Assembly (NCBI GenBank): GCA_008360975.2
Contig: CM039211.1
Coordinates: 25,042,558-25,106,557, forward strand
Reading direction: 5' to 3'
From: Lichenostomus cassidix
Taxonomy: Eukaryota > Chordata > Aves > Passeriformes > Meliphagidae
Length of the DNA stretch: 64,000 bases
Shown: positions 12,806-23,825 of the stretch, piece after piece
Numbering within the stretch: the stretch's first letter is position 1
Layout of the letters: each line of letters opens with the position of its first letter
Program-made: the position numbers and the translations under genes
Notes under the pieces: generated by a model
Told to the model about the DNA's origin: nothing
Database searches by the model: none
The model's input: the letters and a program-made list of their open reading frames with translations, nothing else

Positions 12806-14598
12806 TTACTAAAGCCACTGAACAAATTCAAGGATAAAAAATACATCAGGGGCTACCAAGCACAACTATACACCTCTGGCTCAAGATCCTAATAATAAAG
12901 ACTAAAGTGAGTCTGAGACTAAGTGAGGTTTTTTCTCCTCCTATTCTTATAGGGTAATCATCAGACAATGATGAATTGTCATTCAGACAGAATACTGAAT
13001 TAGTGTAACTCTGTATTGGCCTTTTTATTTTCAGGTGGGAGGACTTGATGCAATAGCAAGAAAAAAGCAATCAAGGCAGCATTCAGGCAGAGGAGAAAGG
13101 GAATAAGATTGGTAGCAACATCATGAATCTAAATATGGGTATTCTTGTCCTGCTGGTGATTCAGATAAGTAGACTCTTGTGTGTACCTTAAAGTATGTGC
13201 TTTAGAGCCACTTGCAGGACCAAGGAGTGGTGATTTTTGCCTTTAAATCCTACATTGCTTCAGTTTTTATCCTGCTTGTGTCTCTTGTCTCCAGAGTATA
13301 CAGGACAAGTAAGATTGTGGAGGTCATGAAATGAAGGAACTGTGTAGGTACAAAATTTCACAAAAGCGTGTATGGAAAAACTTTCAGGGACTATCATATC
13401 TTAGTTACAGCTGTAAATAATGAAAATGGTCTCCAAAGTTTTTCAAGGTGAGCTGACAGGCTAGCAGGCAATTTTCTTGATGATGTCTACTGTGAAAATC
13501 TGCTTTGTGTACCACAGCTTCTATTCCCTTGTGTTGTGCAGTTTAGTTATGATTTCAGTGCCAGATCATTGCATTTCCTACAAAAATTATGAAGTAATAT
13601 CCTAATAAGAACCAACAGATTAACATAAGGCTGTCAGTCTGGTCTTGACGAGTCTTGTGGCAGATACTAACTCATGCCAAAAATTGTGTTTTCCTAAGTT
13701 TATCCTTTAACTCTAAATTTATTATATTTGTTACCACTTTAAATGTACATTATTACTTGTATATTTCAAAATATAGGTTTTGTTTCTTTTCTTTTTTGTG
13801 ACATAAAGTAAAGTCATTCTCATTTTTCTGTGTGTCTTTTTCTTGCCTTCAATCTCTGTCACTTCTTTTTCTCTTTGGAAATAAAAATGGACTGAAATTT
13901 CAGTTAGTGCACACTTGTCTTCAAAAGGCCTTTGAATCAAATCTATGCTCTCACCTTTATGTAAATGAAAGGTTCCAAGATGAAAGAACATATAAAATAT
14001 GCCTAAAATGAAATAAATATGTCTCACATACTTCTCGTCACTAAAGCACCTGTATCCAGAAGACACCAGGTTTGTTGCTCTTGAGTTTGAACAATAGAAG
14101 GAGCCACCAAATATGTTTTACTTTGGGACCAATGAAAGAATAATGATGCTACATTTTCAATGAAGCCATACCAGAAGACAGTCAAGAAAGAAAAGTACCA
14201 GTGATATTTTATAATTAGGAAATTTTGATGTAAATATTCTGTGGGCGCTTCTTTGTGTCTAAATATTTTCTTGAAACAAATCCAAACTTCTGAATACCAC
14301 TCCCAATGAGTGTCAATTTTCTAAGCATAGCAGGAACAGCATCAGAGCAATATATGTCATCTAAGATCATAATGTTCCACCAAATATGACTTATGTGTTT
14401 TCAATAAGCCTATTCAAAGATCTAAATTTGAAAGCCCTAAAGATGAACTTATACTCTAGAATCATTTTACTCTAGTGGATGCACTGACATGTTAAAAGCA
14501 AGACTTAATAATTAATTTTATTCAGGAGCTGACTTCAGTCTTCCACAAAGTGAAAAAGACCATACTGGTAATTGATTTTTCTAATTTTCATGACAACG

Positions 14599-15650
14599 CT
14601 TTGGTATTGGCAGGGGCTACAAGAGATGTGGTGGCTTCTGTGAGAAGCTGCTAGAAGATTTTCCCATGTCCATGAAGCCAATGAGAGCTGGCTCCAAAAT
14701 GGACCCACGCCTGGCCAGGGATGAGTCAATCAGCAACACTGATAGCACCTCTGAGACAATGTATTATAGAAGGGGAGAAAAAGGTATTGCATAGAAACTA
14801 TTGCATCCAGGGTAGAGAGAAGTGAGAAGGAATGTGAGAGGAACAGCTCTGTAGACACCAAAGTCAGTGGAGCAGGAGGATGAGGAGGCATCCCAGATGC
14901 CAGAGCTAAGGTTCCCCTGTGAGTCAGCTGTGCCCCTGCAGCCCATGGGGTCCATGGGGGAGCAGAGATACATCTGCTGCCCATGGAAGGCCCCATGGTG
15001 GAGCAGGCTCCTGGCAGGACCTGTGGCCCCATGGAGAGCAGAGCCCACACTGGAGCAAGTTTGCCAGCAGGACTTGTCCCCCCATGAAGGATCCAGGCTG
15101 GAGTGGTCTATTCCTGAGGGACTGCACCCCAAAGAAGGGATCCATGGTAGAGCAGTTCATGAAGAACTGCAGCCCATGGGAAGATCTCACACTGGAGAAG
15201 TTTGGGGAGGATTCTCTCCCATGGGAGGGACCTCACCCTGGAGCAGGGGAACAGTGTGAGGAGAGCTCTCTGTGAGGAGGAAGGATCAGCAAAACAACAT
15301 ATGATGAACTGACTGCAGCCTACATTCCCCATCCTCCTGTGCTGCTGGGTTGCAGGACATAGGGAAAATGAGGAATGAAGTTAAGGCTAAAAGGAGGGTG
15401 GCTGGGGGGAAGGTGTTTTAGGGTTTTTTTTTCTTATTATCTTAATTTGATTTGATTGTTAATAAATAAATTGATTTTCCCAAGTCGAGTCTGTGTTGCC
15501 CATGATGGTAATTGCTGAGTGATGTCTGCCTGTCCTTATCTCAGCCCATAAGCCTTTTGTTATATTTTCCCTTCCTTGTCCAGTTGAAGAGGGGGAGATA
15601 TAGGGTAGCATTGGTGGGCACCTAGCCTTCAGCTAGGTAAACTCATCACA
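14599..15650 (+). mobile_element. Avian long LTR (ERVL-like), apparently solo
   Basis: This GC-rich block has the makeup of a widespread avian LTR: an opening with GGGGCTACAAGAG, many imperfect GGAGCAG / CCCATGG units (about 14.87-15.25 kb), a T-rich tract, a polyadenylation region with overlapping AATAAA at about 15461-15469, then CAAGTCGAGTCTGTGTTGCCC and an end in CATCACA at 15650. The AATAAA placement sets plus orientation. No pol or gag frame adjoins it, so it is probably a solo LTR. Open frames of 88-130 codons on both strands in the repeat-rich part are by-products of GC content. The left edge is approximate; no target duplication was identified. The ERVL label is from memory of the family. 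Confidence 0.7.
15461..15469 (+). promoter_or_regulatory. Polyadenylation signal inside the long LTR
   Basis: Overlapping AATAAA hexamers follow a T-rich stretch and precede the conserved CAAGTCGAGTCTG segment. This matches the R/U5 position in this type of avian LTR and supports the plus orientation. Confidence 0.55.
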
Positions 15651-18600
15651 CTGAAGCTGTAATTACAGCCTTGGAGCTCTGAAATCCCTAAAGGTAAACA
15701 TTATTTTAATAAATTGGAGTTTCTTTCTGCGTGATTTTCCAAATCCAAACATTGCTTTGGTGGCAACTTAGAATCAATTCTGCACGAGATGGAACAGCTA
15801 ATACTCTCATAGAAGTAATGATTATGACGTGCAAGAAGAAATGAGGTTAAATTGCCTTCTTTTCCTCTGAGGAGTCATTAGTAATGAATAGCAATTTTCT
15901 GTCTGACTCTTGTTATTCCTTTACCCCATCTCCAGACTAATTTTTATAATTGGAAATTTTGGTAGTTCAAATGGGACAAAACATGACTTCACTGCTTGCC
16001 AAGACCAGTGTTTTTTAAATTATCACTCTTAATTTTTATTTATTTATTTATTTATTTTAATTTTGGAAGTGTAGAAAAGAATCTCCAGGTGTAAAACTAT
16101 TCTATTTTGGCCCTTGAGTAAAAGGCATATAATTAGTTCTAGAAATCCTTAATATTACTAAATAATTTCAACTTCATCTTTCTTCTGAGATGAATTCTCT
16201 TTTTCCACTTAGATCAACCTACCTAGGTAATTTACAGTCTTGAATGAATTGTTCTCTGGATGAGATCTGTCATTATATTCATTACTCAGACAAGAAACTG
16301 AGGTGGAGAATAGTGTCAAGAGTTTCAACCTGTATCATTTGGGAGACTTTTCTGAAAATCTCCCAAAATTTTCTACTGTCTTCCTTTACATGCTCTTTCA
16401 AGCAGAAGCCTTAGAACAACCTCTTCCCATGCCACTGCCAGCCATTTCAAATACTTCAGAAACATTTTCTCTCTTGTTCAGGGCCAGAAAACTAGTGGCA
16501 GATTTAGAGTTTTGACCCTGATTTATTTACCCTCACACTAAGACCTGCAAACAATTTTCTAACCTTTTCTTCCTGTATTTTATTTAGAGCAAAGCAAACA
16601 AACATTTCATAGTGATATTTTATTCATATGTGTGTTAGTTTTAAAAGAAAGGACCCTGTGTTAACATAAATAAATAAAATAAACATAGCATCATACTTCT
16701 GCTCCGTGACTTAATTGTCATACCTCCTTCTGCAGCAGCAGGATTTGATTAGCACTGGTGAATTAATATCTTCTCATTTTCAAGGAACACTCAAAGCACA
16801 AAAAGATACAAATGATGGGCAGATGGAAATGACAATATCATTTCTGTAGCAAAGTTATCTGAACTCATCACATAACCCAAACTCAATATATTCCAGTATT
16901 CTGGAATGCAAAATTATTCCTAAACACCTAGAAAACAGCCCTTTCCATAACAAAGGCCTTTCATGAAGAACAGAATCACAGAGTCAATTAAAATTTCATT
17001 TTTCTTGCTAATCAACCAGTATATTTGTTGGCATGCATTATGCTGCAAATTTTGATCAAGTAATGCTATCATTATAATTTTAAGTAGTCATACTATGCAT
17101 TTTACTATGAGAGATATTGCTGGTTTGTGCATGACTACACATAAAAAGTTTTCTCTCGTATTTCCATAACTTTAAATGAAAAAGGCAGTTCAAGAATGGC
17201 TTGAAAACTGCAAGAAAATTTCAGCCACATTTGCAAGTAATCCTTTTACCTACCCTTTCACTTCCCACACATTCATCCTCGTCATATCTTTGCAAGAAAT
17301 ATGCACTTGAAGAGGAGTGAGAAGGAAGAATTATATTGGTAATATGGATTTTGAGAATAATTATCTTTTCAGCTTTTCCTAATGAAAAATAGAAATGGCC
17401 AGTTTCAAAGCCATCTTCTCAGCTGCTGATAAGATTAATGTACTGATTAACACCTTTTCCAAGTTGGATCTGAGGTGAAAGCAATTCCATTTGGCAAAAT
17501 CTCATCCCATTTGCTGACATCTTCATTAACCTCACTGATAAGAAAACCATTTCACAATAAAAATTTCTCAGGGCTAGAGATTTTATCTTCGCAGCTTCAC
17601 CTAACAATGTTAATTCTGAATGTGAAACATGCAGGTTCAATTGCCTCGATAATTTCTCTGTGCCCTGTACCTTTTTCTCTCTGGTTAAAAGGTTGACATA
17701 AAAGAAACCAATTGCTTTGGACTCACTACGGAAGACTGATTTTCAAAAGGACATTTCCCCTTTTAGCACAAAGAAAGAACAAGGATGGAGACAAAAGTGG
17801 ATGAAAGGGTCATCAGACACAGAAAGTTAATTGAAGGTACATATTGGAAGAAAGAATTCCCCTTGATCATATTTGAAGCCAAGTTTTTCTGCTGTATTCT
17901 AAAATTTCACTGTTTGGCACCTCAATTTTTCTATAGCATATCACTGCTTTGTTAAGATCATAAATATTTTATCCCTTGCTCAGGCAATGATAAGGTGCAG
18001 TTTTGGAGTCAGTAACAGACACACTCTAGTTGTTTTAAAAGACATTTCCTTATGGGAATAATTGCTGCATTTTCAAGAAAGAGCTTGTAATATGAGAAGC
18101 CAGTTGTAAAGTTAGCTGAATGGAGAGACTTGTTTCAGCCAGGTTATTCTCTTGTGATAACCTTTTGCCATGTAGATGCTTATTCAGAATGTATGTTCAC
18201 ACAGGAAATTAGTGACATTTTCCAAAAAGCTCAGTAAAATTCAGTATATATCTACTTACCAGCAAGTAGACTTTAGTGACTGTTTCCAGTCTCTTTTACC
18301 TTCCTCATTTGGAGTCATTGTGTTAAATCAGTGGCATGACAGTCTCTCTCTAAAAATGAGCATATATATACATATGTTCTTACTCTCCACCCCACCCCCC
18401 AAAAAATAAAGGAATTTGATAGGCTAATCTTAATAAAATGCGAAATTTATTCAGTGTAATGTTTCTTTCAAAACACACTTGAAATACTGTGTCAGCAGTA
18501 GAAGGGTGTTTTCTTGCTCTTCTGCTGTGTGCTCTCATAGAGCATTGCTGTGTTAAACCACTTAGTCCTGTGCTTAAACTTCACATGTGTAAGTGGCTAA

Positions 18601-19274
18601 AGATACACTTTTTATCTATTCCAGAAAAATGTGTTTATTTTCTAATTCTGTGATCTTACAATGAAACAATTCTATTTCTGCTATAATTCCATGGAAGTGG
18701 CTGATCTTGTATTAGATCTGATCTGATATTCAAACGTCTGAAATCTGGGATCTAGTATCTCTAAATGCATTAATGTCACCAGTGAATGCCCTTCACAGTG
18801 ACCTTGAAAGTAATCTGTGGTGCAACATGTAGTACCTTCTACTTATATGTTGCATATGCCTGTATGATGAGAAATTAAATAAGAAACTATGTTCATATCT
18901 GGTTTAAATAATTCAGCCTTTTCTTCTAGGTAGTTTCACTTTCTGTGAAAGTAACTTTTGATTATAGAATTGGATTCTGCATCCAGAACTGGTGATCTCT
19001 GAGTATGCTTTCCCTAGAAAAAGAGCTGAAGATCAAGGCTCTGCATTACTCAAACCTATCCAGAATATTATAAACACTCCCTTTGACATAGTATGGAAAT
19101 AGTATGACAATGTATGAAACTGATACAGGAAAGGACTCAGTGTATTGTTTTAAGTTATGTGAGGATGACCATGCAGAAAAAATAAATTTCCAGCCACTAT
19201 GCCAGTATTGAGCTAGATTTTTAATTAAAGATTTGTACAATGTGAATGATAATTATTTTCCATCTTCTCTGGAG
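15651..19274. other. AT-rich non-coding DNA with TTTA microsatellite
   Basis: A TTTA tetranucleotide run lies at about 16034-16058. Otherwise this is unique AT-rich sequence. Opposite-strand frames of 73 codons at 17419-17696 overlap one another, and neither is convincing. Confidence 0.55.
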
Positions 19275-19790
19275 TAATGAGTGCTGTTCTGAAGTCCCCA
19301 GTAGAAGAAAGACATTTTCATGTTGGAACAAGTCCACAGGATAGCCACTAAGTTAATCAGAGAGCTGGAACACTTATTCCATGTGCACAGGCTGAGAGAG
19401 TTGGAGTTGTCCAGCCTGGAGAAGACTCTGGGGAGATCTTAGACCACCTTACAGTACCTAAAGGGGCCTTATAAAAGGACTGGAGAGGGGCTTTTCACAA
19501 GGTCAAGTAGTGATATGACAAGGGCAAATTAAGATGAAGAACAGTAGGTTTAGATTATATACTAAGAAATTCTTTACCATAAGGATGGTAAGACACTGTG
19601 ACAGTTTGGCCAGAGAAGTTTTAGGCTCCCCATGCCTGGATGTGTTAAAGAGCCAGGCTGGATGGGGCTCTGAGCACTCTATCTAGTGGAAATTGCACCT
19701 GCCCAGGACAAAGAGATTGGAGTTAGGGATCTTTAGGCTCCCTTCCAACTCAAACCATTCTGTGATTGTATAATTATATGATTATATGGA
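19275..19790 (+). mobile_element. CR1 LINE 3' end
   Basis: The order of landmarks is that of avian CR1 3' sequence: GTTGGAACAAGTCCA near 19322, GGCTGAGAGAGTTGG near 19389, CAGCCTGGAGAAG near 19412, then the decayed 3' UTR with TCCCTTCCAACTCAAACCATTCTGTGATT near 19740. It ends in a degenerate tail of ATTATATG units. No intact coding capacity remains; this is a typical 5'-truncated insertion. Confidence 0.85.
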
Positions 19791-21741
19791 AACAAAATTA
19801 AACAAACAAGCACAGGTACATTAATTAACTTGTTTCAGTAGATAGAAAAAGCAACATATTTTCATTGGTATTACTAACCTGTTGGAATGCTACCAGATTT
19901 CCTTTGTCCTTAAAAAAAACCCAACAAAACAAATGAAAAACACAGAAAACTCCAGAATTCTGAGTCCTGCTATGACTGTGTCAAAGAAGTAAATTTAATG
20001 TTCTAGAAATAATTCTGTAATAACTTCTGTTGTCATGATAGGTCTCAATGGTAACTCAGTGTTGAGAAAAAAACTGATTATATTGTTAACTGTATGCAGA
20101 ATAATCCAGGTGCTTTTCTGGGCAGTAAAAGTAGAGAACGGAGTGGAAGTCTGTTACTTGTTAAAAAAAATCCCCAATAAAAATGTACATTTTTTCCACA
20201 TCTGAAAAGTGGAGCCATCAAAGCAAACTGGTTGTATTTACAGGGGGAAAAAAACCAAACAGAGTAAAGGAGATTCATTGATTCTAACAGTGCTAGCTAA
20301 CTGCTCACACTCACTTAAACTATGTACGAAGCCCTTGTTCTTTGAACTGAAATTTTCTCTGTTGATTAAAGGACCTATTTTGCAGTACCTGCAGTATTTA
20401 CTTTTTGGCAGATCTAAGTCTACTACTACAGACTTTTAGGGAATAAAAAATTTACTGTGATACCCATTTGGTGACTTTCTTCAGGGACTTAGTTGTCTAA
20501 ACGTGCCAAGGCATCAAAGGAAGACAGAAAGCTAAAGGTTGCCGTTACCTAAGTTAGAAAGGGGCTGACAAACAGGATGAAAACCAAAAGAAACTAATAG
20601 AAAAAGGCTGTGTGATTTTAGAGGCAGGGATAAACACAATCCTTCTTAATTTCAGGCTCTGCTGTGCCCCATTAAGATTTTGTCTACATGGCCATAAAGG
20701 GTCCAGTATAAAAAGAGAGAGAAAATTCAGTACTATGTTCTAAAAATCAACAAACCCTTTAAGTATTTCAGACTAGAAAAGTTTCTGGTCCTGAGGAGCA
20801 CTGGTGAGTTTCAAATACAGGATAAGACAGGCTGTAAATAAGTGCCTATGAACTATCATTCCATACTTTCCATACTATTCTGCATTATGCTATCATTCCA
20901 GTATCATGGACAGTTATTCCATAGTGCATTAACTCACTGAATGCTTCCTCCACAAATTTTAGATTTTTTAAATTTCACTATTTACTTTAAAACTTTTAGA
21001 GTTATTAGAAAATCAAGAGAGAGACACAGATCTGCTCACAGCAGTACTATTTAAATCCAATATGAGACATTTGCAAGGGCCTTAAAATGAAGTTAATACA
21101 AAATAATTGTTTTCAACATTTAAAGTATGATGTGCCTATGTCAAAAATGCTTGCAGGGATTATATGCTAAAGCAACTGAAAAAATGATGATTCAAAATTT
21201 GTATGAAGGCTGTTATGATCTTTCTTCAGGTCATGCCTTCATCATTTACTCTCTGTCTCACATTTATGGCTGTCTTTCTATTTCTGTGTAATTTTAATTA
21301 TCTAGGGAAATGCTTAGTACTCAGATTTGAAGGGATTACTAAAATTTTCTTCCCAGTTCTTCATACTGGAAAGGCAGGAGTGGAGGAAGGAACAGAATTA
21401 CCCAGCAGTGATACTAAGTAATATGTAGACCAGATCTGAAAAATTCTCTTAAAACAGTATCCACAGACATACTCCATAATCTCAGTACCGCTGAAAGAGT
21501 AAAATAATTTTTTCATCTGTAATTTACAGCTAAATCTGTAATTTATCTGTAATAGGTATACTGATGAATGTATATTACATATGACTTATGCCTATGATTG
21601 CTTTATGAACTTGAGAACTGAATCCAAAATATTAGGTTAGCCTCAGTCTTCTACAAAGCTGATTTGGTAGACAGTTGAGAAAATTCAGTATCCCTTTCAA
21701 TTGCTTAAATATAAGAATTGCCCTATTTGGCATATTCTGTC
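19791..21741. other. AT-rich non-coding DNA, no gene seen
   Basis: Short frames only (at most 76 codons). I recognise no repeats or RNA genes in this stretch. Confidence 0.55.
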
Positions 21742-22013
21742 CTGTCCTGTCGCTGTTGAGCCGCTAGCAGAGAAGAAAACCCGGATTCTCAGCGTAGCAT
21801 AGAAAAAAGAGAGATTTATTATTTTGAATCCAACCTACATAGGCTTTTCAGAGGTCACCCAGATTGGTCAGTCAGAAACCTCCCCCTAGGCTTGACTGGC
21901 CAGGCCTGAACTGTCCAAATCTCGAGACACTGTTTTAATAACATCCAAACTTTATCTTTGTTTATAAAACACAGAAGTTCTCGTGGGAAAGACCTGTGCT
22001 AGCCACACTGTCC
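21742..22013 (-). mobile_element. Solo LTR, 260 bp, with 6-bp target duplication
   Basis: On the minus strand the element at 22007-21748 starts TGTGGCTAGCAC and ends CAACAGCGACA, giving canonical TG...CA termini. It is flanked by the direct repeat CTGTCC at 21742-21747 and 22008-22013. A minus-strand AATAAA lies at 21815-21820 and a TATA-like TTTATAAA at about 21960-21967. The 6-bp duplication and short length fit alpha- or beta-like (ERVK group) avian endogenous retroviruses. There is no internal sequence, so it is a product of LTR-LTR recombination. CTGTCC also occurs one unit further left, so the left edge could shift by 5 bp. Confidence 0.8.
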
Positions 22014-23760
22014 TTCATAAAATTTCTGATTCTTTTAACTGCTTGGAATTGGAGATGCAAGTCATGTGACTACATTGTGCTGTCAAAATTCTAAATAAAA
22101 GTATTTCATTACCTATTCCACCCTTGGAGTACTCTGGCAAGAAATATTTGCCCTGTGCAAGTCAGATAGAAAGGTCTGTAGCTACTTCTTCCTCCTGCAG
22201 TTCTCCCATGAGCAACAGAGATCATTGCCAAGACACTGCTTTGTTTATGTGCTGCTGCTTGGATTACTCATCCCTAAATTTACCTAAAGGCACATTAGTT
22301 TTCAGTTGCATTTAAATGCATCCAATTTCTTGGGTCTATAGAAATTGGATTACAGCTCTGCCTAATTAGTGCTGTTCTTAGTCAGATCCTCTTTACTGAA
22401 CAATCCTCTGATAAACAAAACACAGGAAAATCCTCTTCCTTTTATATAGCAATTAAAAAGAAGAGAAATAATTAGCCCAGAATTAATATATGGTTCTCTT
22501 TTATGAAAGATAAAATAACTATCTTGATGTTGTACAATCATGATGCAATACAGAATGAAAATAGACTGTAGGTCATACTTTCAGGTTGGTCTTTTTCTCT
22601 AACCTATTCATCTTTTTCTTTGTGGGGAGAATTACTGCTGTTAAGAAGAAATGCTCTTGCAAGATCCTTTTAAGGTATTTTTGTATTTGTAGTGCAACTT
22701 AATGAAAATTTTCACTGTATTACAAGGCAGTCGGAGAAGACTGGGGGAAAAACACATACCTGGTTAAGGACGGGACATCAAAGCATGGAATAAAATACTA
22801 AGCCAAATCATGGAACCTTCACTATGCAAAAAACTTCCCTGTTGTGATAATTAGTTAATTAGTTCTTACCATGTGTTGAGAGCTTTGTTATCCTTTCTTT
22901 CCTCTAAGGAAATATTACAGTTTTATTTACTACATGCTTTCTGAATTTTGTATATAATTCAGATGCTGGTAGGTTTCATAAGGAGAATTCTTCTGTTTTT
23001 ATTCGTTTTAATTGATGTCCAAGAAATTGTTGATATCCAAAAGGATTTGTTATCTATTGAAGACCAAATAAAAAAAGGAAAAGGATGAGTGACATTTTCT
23101 AAAATATGCCTATTGGTGCTAACTCAATACTAATACTATTGTATTTCCCAATAAAATAATTAGAGGCAAATATCTGCTCCTTATGTGAAAAAAAAAAGAA
23201 AAAAAAGAAAATTCCTCTGTGCCCTCAGAGATCATAAAACTAAGGAGATCAAATAGATTTGTTCCTAATAAAAAATGTGCAAGGGTTGTCATGACCCTGC
23301 CCGGCCATCGGCAGAGGCAGGGGAAAAAGCACAGATCGTCCCAGACCATGATGTTGTTCTCTGTCCCTGTAAATATCCAGATTGCTCAATTAAAGTGAGT
23401 GGGGAGTGCCTCTGTGCTCAGAGAGCCACATGGACTGGGGGCACATGGCAGCTCTCAGGGCTGGGCTGGTGGAGAGGCCTCTTTTTGTTTTGGTCAGATG
23501 AATCCCTCAAGAACCTCACCAATCAATCATCATCCTTTATGAACCCGTTTGGCTGTTCGCAGTCCAAAATTCTTCTTGTGATACTGCCACAAAATGCCAG
23601 TAATTTGTTGTGGACATTAGCTGGCACATTTCTATGCTGTTCTGTAGGGATGTTTGCACCCAGAGCAGTAATTTAAACAATTACCTGCAGCTTTATCTGC
23701 CTTAAGTTTAAAGCAGAAACATCTGCTGCAGGCAGAGGCTGCTTACAGGCTGGGCTGGTC
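22014..23760. other. Non-coding DNA with a GC-richer patch at about 23.28-23.68 kb
   Basis: Most of this is unique AT-rich sequence. The patch at 23275-23680 is clearly GC-richer than its surroundings and holds a 133-codon plus-strand frame with no recognisable domain. It may be an unidentified LTR or old repeat. I could not find terminal repeats or a target duplication. Confidence 0.4.
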
Positions 23761-23825
23761 TGAGCTGAACTGAGCTGAGCTGAACTGAGCTGAGCTGAAC
23801 TGAGCTGAGCTGAGCTGAGCTGAGC
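23761..23825. repeat. TGAGC/TGAAC pentanucleotide array, 13 units
   Basis: Thirteen consecutive 5-bp units, ten TGAGC and three TGAAC, run without interruption. The TGAAC variants sit at units 2, 5 and 8, a regular spacing of three units (15 bp), which suggests a higher-order unit TGAGC-TGAAC-TGAGC that expanded. It adjoins the GC-richer patch on its left. Confidence 0.95.

Larger units (their letters stand above)
9881..14598. other. AT-rich non-coding DNA, no gene seen
   Basis: Apart from the two hairpins listed separately, I see only short, low-complexity frames. The longest, 111 codons on the minus strand at 13731-14066, is lysine- and threonine-rich from AT-rich DNA and has no recognisable domain. 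Confidence 0.55.

Noticed and set aside
14867..15275. Open frames of 118-130 codons on the plus strand and 88-122 on the minus strand
   Set aside because: All lie within the repetitive GC-rich part of an avian LTR, overlap each other, and share no domain.
23761..23825. TGAGC/GAGCT repeats resemble immunoglobulin switch-region repeats
   Set aside because: Only 65 bp long, no immunoglobulin constant or J sequence nearby, and simple pentamer expansion explains it.
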